DNA of 64,000 bases from Latrodectus hesperus (lineage: Eukaryota > Arthropoda > Arachnida > Araneae > Theridiidae), in contig CM075862.1 of NCBI GenBank assembly GCA_037975125.1, forward strand, positions 47,037,020 to 47,101,019. The letters run 5' to 3'. The notes below the pieces were generated by a model. The model searched no databases. It saw only the letters and a program-made list of their open reading frames with translations, and had not been told where the DNA came from. Made by a program: the position numbers and the translations under genes. Shown in pieces: positions 12,389 through 23,549 of the stretch (position 1 is the first letter of the stretch; every line of letters starts with the position of its first letter).

Positions 12389-14105
12389 TTAAATTTTATA
12401 ACACGCAACTAATTCGTATTGTTCTTGTATGAAAGTAGCTATCAAAAAAGGATATTTTGTCATTTATTTATATCGTGTGTGACATGGGATTGAATATTTT
12501 ATAGTGAACGTACTATTTTTCAGATTCCATCCCTACTCATCCATCAAAAAACATTGGAATCTATGGAGGAATTAATTTATCTTATCTACTTTAGAATTGT
12601 ACGTTCATTGGATAGGGATTGAACCAGCTATTGTTCAGATTTGAGAAAGTTGCATTTTTTCATCAGGATATTGCAGACTCTTCTACACACGAAAAGAATA
12701 ACTGTTGTTACTGTCAGAGTCATCAACTTCATGATCTTGTTAGTGAGTCAAAAGAAAAAAAAAACACTTTCAATTTATGGTATGGAACATGATTGCCATA
12801 GAGTGCAACAATCTTCTTTAATATGCTCCCCATTCCTTTTTTTTATCAAAATAAATAACATTCTTTTATAGGAAAAATTAATATAGATTTAAAATTATTA
12901 ATTTATTACTACCATGCTAATTTTTGATTGTAGTTTGATAATTTTAAAATTTAAGATATAATTTTAATAATTTTGGACTTAACATGTTTTATATACTTAT
13001 TTATTTTATATCATATTTAGGTCATTATATATTCCTTAATATAAATTAATTCGGTGAAAAGAATTTGTTTTTTAATTTTAACTACACATTTATATATTTT
13101 AAGCAAAACTTAAATAAATGCAGTATACTTTATATTTTCTTCATATTCACTCATGTATTTATACATCTTCATACGGCATTTCTACCATGTAACGTTATAC
13201 TTACGTTCTTAAATGTATCTAGACATGTAAAAAATACTAATCCACACCGTTTATGTATGATCTTTTCATCTTGAATTGATATAGTATAAATCTTATGAAA
13301 CGTAATATTTTTGAAACTTTAATAAATCTTTATAAAAATGCCTTGTGATTATTGTACATTTTCAGATTACATTTGGCACACATCAAACAAATAATTCTTT
13401 TTGATAAAAATTTCAAAAGTTCCATAAAATATATCTATTTAGGATGACTTTTAAATACTTTCTATATTTAAAAAGTTGGAAATAAGGTGTATAAAGTTTA
13501 CATGGCTGATAAAGTTTGCTTTGAATTTTATTGTAAAGAAAAATATTTGTTCAAATGTTGAATAAAAATATTGGAAATTCGTAATAATGGATTTATAACA
13601 AATACATTATTTTACTTCAATAATGTCCTTTACTGTAAATCGTGAACCAACATTTTTGGACTTTTCAAAATCATTTTGATTAAAATTTTGATTTACCAGG
13701 AATTTTACGTTTGCTTATTTAACACCAAATTACGTTCTAATATTATAAATTAATTCTGGGCCTTTCCCAACTATGAATATTTATATCTCATTAAAATTAA
13801 TCATCGGTGTTTGAAACATGAAAGGTAAAACCACTAAAATAAATTATGAATATCCTGAACAAAGAGTGAAATAATGAGTAAAAATAGTGCAGAATGGGGA
13901 CTTAGTTATTTCCCTACAGATCTGATATGCTGCATCATAAATCGCATCTAGTGTAGTTTGAAATCCCACTCTGAAATATCAAATTTAAAACAGTGAAACG
14001 TTTTTGAATCAAGAATTTATTTCATTACACGAAGTGTTTGTGTCAGTTTTATTGATACTAAATCAGAAATAAGAATGTATATTTATACATACAGTTTGAT
14101 TCGTT
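12389..14105. other. AT-rich stretch, no gene seen
   Basis: A short symmetric pair GAACGTAC/GTACGTTC lies about 95 bp apart near 12505 and 12600. Open frames at 12641-12871 and 13065-13274 are of chance length and composition. Confidence 0.45.
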
Positions 14106-14868
14106 TATATTAAATTATGTATAAATGTAAGCTGTTCTTTAATAACTTATATTTTTACTATGTAAGAAGTCAAATTTGGTTAAGTGAATGCAATCGTTTT
14201 ACATAAGAAGGGCTTAATTTTTATACTTACGTAAAAAATATGTTGTTAATTCCATTTTAATATGTTGTTGCTAATGTATTCCTAATCAACGGTTTGTTTC
14301 CACAACCTAATTGACTCTAATTTGTATTCAGCAACCTAATCAATTAACTTATATTAAATTATTTATAAATATAAAAGTTGTTCTTGAATAATTTATACAT
14401 TTACTTTATTAGAAGACAAATTTGGCTGCAGGGAATGCTTGCATATTATAAGAAGGGCTTTATTTTTATACTTACGTTACGTATATACCTACGTTTATAT
14501 ACGTTGTAAACGTAAGTATAAAAATAAGTATAAAAATAAACGTTAACGTTTATTTTTATACTTACGTTTACAACGTATATATGTTGTTGTTCATGTATTC
14601 CTAATCAACATTTTGTTTTCACAACCTAAATCTAATTTGTTTCAACAACCTAATCGATTCACTCATATTAAATTATTTATAAATATAAAAGTTGTTCTTA
14701 AATAACTTAGACTTTAACTTTATTAGAAAACAAATTTGACACAAGAAAATATTTACATATTATAAGAAGGGCTTAATTTTTATGTATAGGATTAAAAAAA
14801 AATTTGTTGTTAATTCTATGTAAATATGATGTTGTTAATGTAATACCAATCAACATATTGAATTATCA
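14106..14868. repeat. Three-copy tandem repeat with a palindromic insertion in copy 2
   Basis: Units begin with TATTAAATTAT(G/T)TATAAAT at 14106, 14350 and about 14664. Each continues through an AGAAGGGCTT(A/T)ATTTTTAT block and a CCTAATCAAC or CCAATCAACA block near the unit end. The spacing is 244 bp and then about 315 bp. The extra ~71 bp in the second unit is an inverted repeat (about 14496-14582) that duplicates the local TTTTTATACTTACGTT sequence in reverse. There is no coding potential. Confidence 0.7.
14496..14582. repeat. Imperfect palindrome inside the tandem repeat
   Basis: The left arm runs from TATATACGTTGTAAACGTAA to TAAACGTT. The right arm, AACGTTTATTTTTATACTTA and on, is its reverse complement. 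The left arm carries an extra 12-base AGTATAAAAATA duplication that would bulge. The centre is CGTTAACG at 14541-14548. Confidence 0.75.
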
Positions 14869-16392
14869 ACCCTTTCAAATAAAATTTCAGAAACTGAATA
14901 AAATGCAAAAGCAAGCATTTTTGTAAACATAAGTATGCTTCACCAATGAGAATTAGATTTTTTTTATTATCGAATTTCTTACTGTGAAATTAACTTAACA
15001 GATTATGGGTTCGAATCTCTCTTTGAGCGTGGATGCTTACAGCGCTTTAAAATCCTCTTCAAACTGTAGGTTCAGGAATAATTAGCACTTAAGCTCAAAA
15101 ATGACTTTTTTGTAACAAGTTAAACCAAACGAAATTTATTGCTGATTCTCTTATCTTTTTTTTTTTTTGAACATATCCTGAGGTTAAATATGTTTAAATT
15201 CTCATATGTCAAAGATAAAACAATCTCCAAAATCTTTTCATAGACGATTGATATAACACGAATAAAAATAACTTTTTAAATTTGTAGGGACTTTTATAAG
15301 TATATAACTTAGTAATAAAATAATAAACTTAAATAATAAAATAACTTAGGGACTTTTTAAATTTGTAGCACGTCTAAATATTAGTTTCTAAATTGTAAAT
15401 CTTTAATTAAAAGCGCTTAAAGTGAACTTTCCTTTGCAAATTATTAAAAATTATTGCTGTACTTTTAAGTTAATTCAAAGCTCTGAACAAAGTTATGTTA
15501 TGAAGAAAACAGGTGGTTTTACATACTTTCGTATGTGCTTAAAAAATACTAATAGTTAAATTATATAATTCTTATTGAAATATGTTCTTTAGGTGTTAAT
15601 TAAGCTTAGTATATATTTTTCTAAAGTAACAATGATGAAAAATGTATCTTTAAGCTTTTAATTAGTCTGTGATTGTAAGAAAGAAAATTATAAGAAAACA
15701 ATCGTTAAAGCATATTTTTATTTAGTAATTCCTATTTTTGAATTTCCAGATGTATCAAAAGGAAGATGATTTAATCATGTTTTAGAAATACGAGTGCAAC
15801 GTGAAAACGAAGAATTTGTAAAAAAGTAAATTTTAAAATAATTGATTTTTTATTAATATAATAAAAACATTTTTGTGAGCAAACTTAATATTTTCTTAAT
15901 TATACATGTATTATAAATCTACTTTTTTTACAAAAAAATATTTTAAAAGATCTACTAAAGATCATTTTTTATTTAATTAATATTTAAAAGAATAGCAACA
16001 CATTTACTTTTCCCGTGAAAGTGTTATGATAAAACCAAATGTGGTGCTATAAATAGAGAATTAATTTAAAAATAAAAGCTTATTTACTTCTTGAATGAAA
16101 TAAATGAAATATTACATTATAAAATGCATAATTTTTATGCAAATAATAGCAAAACCCGTGCACTCAACTTCCCACCGATCTGCCAGTATTAACTACTATG
16201 CTAAACCAGTTAAAAATGTTGAAAATATAAGTAAAGAGGTTTATAAAGAACTTTTCTATCCTTTTTAAGTATTCATAGTTAAAAATTAATTTGCGGAAAA
16301 AAAACCAAAATTTCTAAAATAAAGCATTTTACTATTTTTAAAATTATTTACTATATAGCTTAATATTTCATAAATTGCATTAAATATATTTT
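14869..16392. other. AT-rich stretch with a lone tRNA-like B-box
   Basis: GGGTTCGAATCTC at 15007-15019 on the plus strand matches a Pol III B-box, followed by a short higher-complexity segment. It may be a decayed SINE head, but no A-box or repeat partner is found. The rest shows nothing. Confidence 0.35.
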
Positions 16393-16703
16393 AATATTTT
16401 GTTAATAGCCAACCGATTGCTGAGTGGTTAGCGCTCCTGACTACTGAGTTGTGGGTCCCGGGTTCGAATCCCGGTTCGGGTATAGATGCTATTTTCTCTG
16501 TCCTTACTTCCGTGATGATGTATGAATATGGCCCACCCTGTAAACGGGTTTGTGGTGGTAAGGCGTGGGCAATGCTACTCGCCTCCGTGACTTGGTTCAC
16601 AGGTGCCCGCAGGGTAACGGCGAATAAGTAGAAGATTCTGGCCTTGTTGCAGCGAAATTTTCGTTACCCAAGTGCCCGCTGTTGGAAAAAAATATTTTGT
16701 TAA
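16393..16703 (+). mobile_element. tRNA-derived SINE, family A, copy 1 with 13-bp target-site duplication
   Basis: The body runs 16408-16690. The tRNA-like head (16408-16482) has a D-arm/A-box-like TGAGTGGTTAGCGC, resembling Ser/Leu-type tRNAs, and a perfect B-box GGGTTCGAATCCC. The tRNA-unrelated body contains ACTTGGTTCACAGGTGCCCG and ends in an A-rich tail. Identical AATATTTTGTTAA copies flank it at 16393-16405 and 16691-16703, the signature of LINE-driven target-primed insertion. Another copy lies inverted at 57.3-57.7 kb. Open frames of 60-69 codons across it are by-products. Confidence 0.92.
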
Positions 16704-16751
16704 AATAGACGATTACATCTAAGTTATTTAATCATGACCAAATCTAAATTT

Positions 16752-16759
<8 letters not shown>

Positions 16760-16815
<56 letters not shown>
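16760..16815. repeat. (TA)n microsatellite
   Basis: An uninterrupted dinucleotide array, the first of the window. It lies about 60 bp downstream of the SINE. Confidence 0.97.
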
Positions 16816-16819
<4 letters not shown>

Positions 16820-16949
16820 TAATACTTTTTTTAATAAAAAAGTATTAATAGTTTGAATACAGAAACTGTTAGTGATTTTATAAAGTATTTTGTTATGTTA
16901 AATTTTCATAAGAAACATTAAAGCTATATTTTTTAAGTAATTACAAAAA

Positions 16950-17360
16950 ATGATTAACCATATTTTAGAAATATCATGCAACATATCATTAAGTAAATAT
17001 ATTTTAAATGCACTTGAATATTGTACATATATCATAGAAGAAGTTTTTCTTATAAGATATTCGAAATTATTTTATTGTAATAAAAATAAGATTCAAAACG
17101 ATCACATTGAAATCAGTTTAACTTATAAGAATGCAAAAAATGTTTGCGATTGTGAAGAAATTTCGTGTAAAAACATTTATACTGAGAATTTGAACATAAT
17201 ATCACACAGTTCAGGAGAAAAAATATATTTATTTCAATATGAGATTATATCAATGTTTGAGAAAATTTATTTGAATTTCACTGAATTGAATACAATTGCA
17301 CGGTTTGAAAATGATAAAAGTAAGCAAACCCTCTTGTTCAGAAAATTCCCTTTATTCTAG
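16950..17360 (+). CDS. Unrecognised 136-codon open frame, doubtful
   Basis: This is the longest ATG-initiated frame not made of (TA)n, not in a recognised repeat and not in a GC-richer island. The predicted product is about 136 residues, rich in Ile, Asn and Lys, with a small Cys cluster (NVCDCEEISCKN, about residues 63-74). No signal peptide, membrane segment or domain is recognised. A rough estimate at about 72% AT gives an expected count near 0.1 for frames this long in 64 kb, so chance is unlikely but not excluded. No promoter, splice partner or poly(A) context supports expression. It could be a lone exon, a relic or chance. Confidence 0.18.
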   Translation: MINHILEISCNISLSKYILNALEYCTYIIEEVFLIRYSKLFYCNKNKIQNDHIEISLTYKNAKNVCDCEEISCKNIYTENLNIISHSSGEKIYLFQYEIISMFEKIYLNFTELNTIARFENDKSKQTLLFRKFPLF

Positions 17361-17439
17361 CAAAATATAAGGCCAATTACTTTTGCAATAAAATATTGCT
17401 TTCTTTTGAAATAACTAAACCATGAGACGTCTGTTATTT

Positions 17440-18170
17440 TCCCTTTTAGAACAAAAACTCTCTGGTTCTTTCTTGCAAATCAAATCTTCTCTCTGCGTCA
17501 TGTTCATGGATAAGAAAAAAAAGGAGATCTTTAAAAGTCCCCAGGGCCTGGGCTGTTAAAGAAGTTAAATCTATTTTGATCAAAGGTCTTGGCTTCGAAG
17601 ACTGATTTATTAGGCTGTTAGTTTCGAAGGTATCGCATACTTAAAAATAAAAAAAAATCGAATGGGAAAAAAAGTGGATGGAAAGAAATTTTTTAGATAG
17701 TGCACCCATTTTATGCTATGGATACTATTTACCAGTGAAACATTCAAATAAATTAAAGGAATTTTGGTAGTCCATAAAATGTAATGCAATTTAGATATTC
17801 AGGACGGAATGTTCTTTAGGAATGTCTCAACTGATCGTTTTCGAGCGCAAGGGAATCATGGGATACCTCTTATCGTTCTTTCTCGCCTAGTTCGTGAAAG
17901 GAGTAAGCTCGTTTTTGATTTAAGCCGCTGAGACGACATTAAAAGGAGCCAGTTTCGGAATTGATTTTCCTTTCGTCTTCTTGCTTTTCTGACCTGTTTA
18001 GTTCGTTTAGTTTTATGGCTCTGGTGACACTCTTCGATACCGTTTTCGAACAGAAATACTAAACGTTCGTGAACAGCAGCTATAAAAAAGCGCCAAAAGC
18101 CGTAATGGAAGAAAGTAGAAAATATAATGTTTTCAGAATGTGGCACGGTACTCCAGAAATAATTATTCTC
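17440..18170. other. Higher-complexity island, candidate conserved non-coding element
   Basis: AT bias relaxes twice, at 17440-17640 and 17810-18170. There is no repeat partner in the window and no recognisable product. The 96-codon minus-strand frame at 17856-18146 is basic and low-confidence. Regulatory DNA or an unrecognised exon are both possible. Confidence 0.28.
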
Positions 18171-19539
18171 TTCGGAACTACTTTGGATGTAATACTTAGA
18201 CTGTTAATATAACATTTATAAAATACTGCTTAAAAGTATTTAATTTCAAAAATATATATACCATGTGGCCTAATATGTCTTATTTAAAACTGCATTGATA
18301 ATTCATATTCATTGAGCATAACTGAAAATAAAATATTTTTTGCAATTTTAAGATACATTTGTAGATATCATTGTCCTCTAGTTTTTGCTATTCGGAATAG
18401 AATTCGGAATCAATACAACTAAACTTCACTATTCGGAATTGAATATCTTAGATTTGATAGCATCTTTTGTTGAATATGAATGAAATGAGAGCTGCATTTC
18501 TTTTTTCTGCATGCACATCCGTTGAAATAGTCACTTGGGAGCTTGAAAGATTTGCTAAATTCAGATAAGTAAATATGGCCAGGTATATGTAAAATATCTT
18601 CTCTGAAGTATCGATAAGTCTAGGGATATTAAAAAAAAACATTTAAAGATCTCTGGGCAAATAATGCATTTACCTGTGGAAAAAAACTTGTAAATTAAAA
18701 GTAATAAATTAAAGATATAAATAAAGATAAAAGATATAAATTAAAAGTAATATCAAATTGTTTTTGATAAATATTGCATTAAAAATGGTAAAAAACAAAA
18801 ATAAATTCATTAAACTGTAAATCAATCATTTGAAACTACAAGTTAAATTATTATCAAAAATTTTAAGGATTCATTTATTGGCAAGTAACTATTTTATAAG
18901 TTTTGCAATGAAATATTTTTTTATACTTAAATGTCGATATCTCAGTCCACGTTTTATTTAAAGTATCTTAATATTTCCAATTAATCGAAGTCAATATAGC
19001 TAATAGTTTTTTTATTGCAAACTATATCTAATTGAAAAATTCTTTTTTCACGAATTAATACAATAATTTATAAAAGTGATCTCGAAAATTGTTTTTGTAA
19101 CAAAACAATATTATATGAATGTTGAAATACATTTCCATGCACTTAAATTTGCTTTTCTTAAATATGTGTGATTAAATGCTATACGCTGATTTCTAGTATC
19201 TTAAATTTACCTTCAATGCAATAGATTTTGGGTTCGATTCCAGATGAGGAATCGGATTTTTGTAAAGATTCAGAATATTTTAGTTTTCTCTGTCTAATTA
19301 AAAGATATTGTTGAGTGGCAAACAAAATTGGGACGGTAAAATTAATGAAAAAAAACCAGTAAACTTTGCTAAATTTTATCTTGCATATATTATTATTGCT
19401 GAATTAATCTTTGAATTTATTTATTAGAAAAAAAGTTCGTCCATATTTCTTTTAACAAAATTAAATTATGAAGTTTAAGATACTTAAAAATAAATAAATA
19501 GTAATATTAAATGAAAAAAAAAAAGTTACTCGGAAACAG
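18171..19539. other. AT-rich stretch with one tRNA-like B-box
   Basis: GGTTCGATTCC at 19231-19241 is a perfect B-box. It sits in a T-arm-like TTTGG-TTCGATT-CCAGA fold, but no matching D- or anticodon arm is visible upstream. It is likely a tRNA or SINE fragment. Nothing else is supported. Confidence 0.35.
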
Positions 19540-19880
19540 GCAATAATTCTTCTTTTCCAGAATTAGTAGAATGAAAAAGAGAAAAAAGAAAGTCCAGTTC
19601 TCGCTGTAGAAAGAAATGTGGTTTTAGTGCCAAGTCAAGGATAATCGGGAATAGGTTTGAGAAAATAGCGCTTTACATTTAATTTGCTTTGCGGATAAGG
19701 ATAATTAGAATCAATTTGAACCTTATTTATCTTTTTTGTATCCTTTGGGTGGAAAACTTTACCCTCGTCAGAAGTAATAAATTTTGAGATTAGCTCGGTT
19801 AAGGAGATTGCGTGGGATTAATTTAATAGAGAAAGAGAGAGGGTGAAACTTGAAAGGGAGGAAAAAAAAACATATTTATC
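19540..19880. other. Candidate enhancer-like island
   Basis: This non-coding segment of higher complexity packs several recognisable factor-binding cores within 200 bases: GATAAGGATAATTAG (GATA and homeodomain types), CCTTATTTATC and GGGATTAATTT. It ends in a GA-rich tract. No open frame or repeat partner is present. Motif density alone is weak evidence. Confidence 0.28.
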
Positions 19881-20500
19881 TCGAGATGTAAATTTGTTGT
19901 TGAAATAAGAAGTATGTAATCTGAAATACGAGCTTTAAGATGCGATCAATCAAAAGATAACGATGACTTAAATAAACACTCTCTATTTACATAAATCTAC
20001 ACCCTTTATTGCTTATTAAGATTGACTTAAATAATACATTGTTAGGGGTTTACAAATTAAATTTCATTTTAAGTTAATTTATAATCTGAAATGTTTATGC
20101 TTCTATACAAGATAGATGTTGTGGTAAAGATTTAAATATCATCGCCAAATACAGGGGCTAAATAATATTAAAGTATTGTCTATGAAAGTAAACATTTATT
20201 AAGTTTCCTTAAGGAAAACTAGAATAAATGTATATCAAAGCGTTTTCATTTTTTTTATATATTATTGAAACGAGCTAAATTTGAGACTGTTGGAATTTTA
20301 ATAGTTTTCCCTTTTCCTTGAAAATTATATAAAATTAGTAAATAAATTCCATATAAAAAAAGTGTTTCATTCTAGATAACGGACTGGAAGCTTTGTATTT
20401 GTGGATATCGGAAAAGACTAATAATATGATTTATGGTACCACATATTAGAAAATACTTTCAACAATTTCATTTCAGCAGCAATATATGCAGAGACAGAGA
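19881..20500. other. AT-rich stretch, no gene seen
   Basis: No repeat or coding feature is recognised. Confidence 0.45.
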
Positions 20501-20502
20501 AA

Positions 20503-20690
20503 AATAGCACTCAATGAAACCAATGTGGTAGGACATTGCATTTCGGAGTATAAAGGCCCACGTTCGACACCAGGTACTGTTGATGGTTGTTGCGGTTCTG
20601 CCTGCAACATGCATATCTGCTGTGGTGGGTGGAGTGTTTCTGGTTTTCTTCTTGGTGGTACATGAATACGGTTCACGATTTAAGAAGGAA
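20503..20690 (+). repeat. tRNA-derived SINE-like element (family C)
   Basis: A D-arm-like hairpin AATG-TGGTAGGA-CATT (about 20522-20537) is followed by an anticodon-arm-sized segment and a B-box-like CGTTCGACACC (20561-20571), in correct tRNA order. A tRNA-unrelated body (GATGGTTGTTGCGGTTCTGC and on) extends to about 20690. No second copy is in the window and the target duplication is not clear. The 67-codon minus frame across it is not a gene. Confidence 0.5.
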
Positions 20691-20715
20691 ACTTGCGAGG
20701 TAGATATTAAAATAC

Positions 20716-21045
20716 CTTCTTCTTCTTCTTCTTAAAATTGAGTTTGTATGTCATTGGGCACCTCTGCTTTTATCAGCATTTTGTACCATTAACTCCAAAC
20801 CCAATGTTTCCTAGTTCCAGTTGCTCGGGTCACCCACTTTACTAATAAAGTCCAATAACCCTTTAATGGAGTCTAGGTGTAACTCTCTAGTACTGGATGA
20901 AGCCTAAAGAAGTTAATTTAGGGAGGGCAAGAGCCTCACATTTGTAAATGACATGCTCTGCCGTTTCCTCTTGCATATGACATTTCCAGCAGATAAGGTC
21001 TTGCTGAAATAGTCCCATCTGGTCAGAAAGTCAGTCCTGCTAGGA
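20716..21045 (-). pseudogene. C-terminal tail of a non-LTR retrotransposon ORF2 (RNase H/zinc-knuckle region)
   Basis: On the minus strand one frame reads MGLFQQDLICWKCHMQEETA, then EHVIYKCEALA. This matches the Cys-X2-Cys...EETAEH...C motif that follows the RNase H domain in many arthropod LINEs. After a frameshift, LDSIKGLLDFISKVGD (about 20876-20830) matches the usual terminal LL.FI segment. A (GAA)n run at 20716-20733 is placed like a LINE 3' terminus. Stops interrupt both parts. Reverse transcriptase and endonuclease are absent, as expected for a 5'-truncated copy. Confidence 0.6.
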
Positions 21046-21326
21046 ATAGCTTCCTGACTTTCACCAGAAGAAGATGGTTTAGAGGTCATTTCTACCTCAA
21101 GTGAAGGATTCATTGCTGCCCCTTTACAAGATTGCCTCTGAGTTCCTTTGTCTTTTTCAGCAAGGTCTACTTTAGAGGCTTCACCTGCAAATGCAGAAAG
21201 GTTTGTTATTTCTTGTGTCTTCTCAGCCACAAGATAACAATTAAAAAGCTCAGGTAATATAAGTCCACCCAGCATTGCCTGAGTTACTGGGCAAGGCAAA
21301 TTACTCTAGAAGTTCGCCAAGCAGCT
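21046..21326 (-). other. Open minus-strand segment upstream of the LINE tail, unidentified
   Basis: A 128-codon minus frame (20913-21299) covers this segment and then runs out of phase through the zinc-knuckle region. Its first two thirds are Ser/Glu/Lys-rich with no known motif. It may be element-derived or a short unrelated insertion between the LINE tail and the R1 repeat. Confidence 0.3.
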
Positions 21327-21545
21327 AGAGGCTCCGTTAAGACACCAATACCGCAGTGCCAATTAGCCCTAGGCACGGATCACATAACACCAGGGTTTAC
21401 GGGAGCTGGTTCGCGGCCTCTGATTCTATATTCAAGGCTATCCTGTCATTCCTACAGGACATTCGGCTATCCACCACCTGCCGACGCGCCTGGTGGCTGT
21501 GCTCAAGCCCCAGGAAGGTACACGTACCCCTGGTTCCAGGTTAAA
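21327..21545. repeat. Dispersed repeat R1, copy 2
   Basis: It matches 8-178 in the same orientation from AGAGGCTCCGTTAAGACACC through the CGACGCGCCTGGT block near 21481-21493, at about 95% identity. It is longer than copy 1 at the 3' side, continuing into GGTACACGTACCCCTGG. It adjoins the LINE tail, so R1 could be another part of a retroelement in either orientation. Confidence 0.75.
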
Positions 21546-21674
21546 ATACCTTACAATGGTAAATGACCGTACTTCGCGGTGACAAAGTTAGAGAAAGAGG
21601 ATAATGCAGATTTTACGATTCATTGAATATTCATAATGCATTTTTAGAAATATTTTTAGGTAAAAATGTGCTTT

Positions 21675-22031
21675 GGGTCCCCTGCTTGGCGCATTTTCAA
21701 AAAATCGCCAACTGGCGCGTTTTTGCGTGTTGTCTCGCAGATTTCAATGCTCCGAGAGACACTACGTAAAAAAGTTTCTATGTCGACGAAACCGAAATCC
21801 GTGTTTTTAACGAATTCCACCGTTGGTATGGCAACGAAAACAAAAACAATGTTTTTTTTACGAATTGTATAACAAAAAATACACTATAACATGGAGAAAA
21901 ATTATTATATTTTTAAAATGAATAAATAAAAATACACTGAAACGAATAAATTTCATTGTTCAGGTACTTAGAATAGCTAGGGTTACCACGCTTGGTGCGT
22001 CTATCGCACATTTGGCGAGAAAGGGGTACCC
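21675..22031. mobile_element. Degenerate inverted-repeat element related to the 54-kb element
   Basis: The left end TTTGGGTCCCCT (from 21672) and right end AGGGGTACCCAAA (22022-22034) are inverted copies with one gap. The left subterminal palindrome TCGCCAACTGGCG (21705-21717) matches TCGCCAATTGGCG at 54270-54282. The right end read inward (GGGTACCCCTTTCTCGCC, then CACCAAGCG) resembles the 54-kb terminus. At 357 bp there is no transposase coding. The target duplication is not identifiable. Confidence 0.5.
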
Positions 22032-22296
22032 AAACCACAGATTAACCCATTTTTATATTAACGTAAATATATAAAAATATAAATCATTGGAACTCCTTCA
22101 ATATGTACAAGAAATTAAAGTTATACATGTTTCATACATATTCTAAGCCTAGTTAATAAGAATTTAACGTAAAATTTAATATTCCTTCAACCAAATTAAA
22201 CCATAAAATATAAAAATTTTGACTTGAATCCTCGTATCGCATTCTACTTGGTATTATGTTATAAAATACAATGAAGCCAATGAAAATAAAAGTTGG

Positions 22297-22387
22297 TATG
22301 AAGTGTATATATATGTATATGTGTTGATATGAAGTATATATATATGTATATGTGTTGATATGAAGTATATATATATATATATATATG
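22297..22387. repeat. 31-bp tandem repeat ending in (TA)n
   Basis: Two 31-bp units beginning TATGAAGT(G/A)TATATATATG and ending TATATGTGTTGA are followed by a third partial unit that grades into (TA)n. This looks like a minisatellite stage linked to a dinucleotide array. Confidence 0.85.
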
Positions 22388-23549
22388 CACATATAGAATC
22401 GTACCTCATCTGTTACTTCTATGTTCTACTAATTGCATTCATTTTTCCTTCATCACAAATTTACTTATTTTATAATGAATGATGCTATAATAACGTAATA
22501 AAGGAAAAAACTCTTTCAATTTTGATTCTTTAAATCTCATCCATTGTAAAACCCTAATTCAGCCTAAATATGCATTTTAATCCTAGAAGTTTATGCGGAT
22601 ATAAGATGCCATGTCGTTGGAAATGAATTAGATTTATGAAATAAATTATGAAATTTTTGCTTTATTTCTTACATTTAAAACGCTTAAGGTTTTGCCGTTA
22701 ATTATTACTTTCCGGTAAATTTATTATTCTTTTTTAACTTTTGATTAAATTCTATTTTTTTTACTAATCCATTAACATAGCGCTATTTTATCATGATTAA
22801 TACAATAAAACTATTATTTCTAATTATGGAAATAAACAATATTTAGTTATTCTGATTACACTAAAATTATTATTTATTAATGCAAAAAATACTACGCGTA
22901 GTTTTTGCTTTCAAATTGTTTTCTTGTTTTTCAGTATTTTATACTCAATTATTTATTCCAACTTGATGAAACACTTTGTAGAAGAAATAACGGATATGTC
23001 AACTTAATTCATATAAGAATAAATATAGATTTTGTGTGCCAATTAAATGAAATTCCAGCTTTCTGTTAAGGAAAAAATACAAAAAAGTTAGTAATGCATA
23101 GCCCCTTTATGCTTGATAATAACTGTTATCAAAAAGCAATGCAAAGCGTATAGGGAATGCTGTTTTTGATGATAGAAAATTTCCAATAAAAGTCTGAATG
23201 GATTTAGTGAATGATATAACTAAATAAAAGCAAGATTAATATATAAGGATAGCAATGCAATTTTCTTGGCTAAGAAGATATTTAGAAATTACAAACAATA
23301 TATGTGCCGTCATTTTTCTGCGAAAAATTGCCTCTAGCAAGACCTGAAATTTAAAAAAGATAATACTTTGGAAAAACTTAAAGTACATAGATATACAGTT
23401 GATTGCATAACGTATTGGTAATATTTATTAAGTACTGTAAAGACATACAGAGGGAGAATTAATATATTATCTTAAATATTATAAAAGAGTATGGGCTTAG
23501 AATGATGGTGCAATATTCAACAATTCACAAACCTCTTTCAAACACAATC
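22388..23549. other. AT-rich stretch, no gene seen
   Basis: No coding or repeat signature was found. Confidence 0.45.

Noticed and set aside
16408..16482. Functional tRNA gene at the SINE head
   Set aside because: It continues into a SINE body with A-rich tail and target duplication, and a second copy exists. The fold is imperfect in the anticodon arm and acceptor stem.
20473..20676. 67-codon minus-strand frame with Pro and Cys
   Set aside because: It lies antisense to a tRNA-headed SINE-like repeat and is not a gene.
21666..21872. 68-codon plus-strand frame
   Set aside because: It lies within the degenerate inverted-repeat element and shows no protein family.
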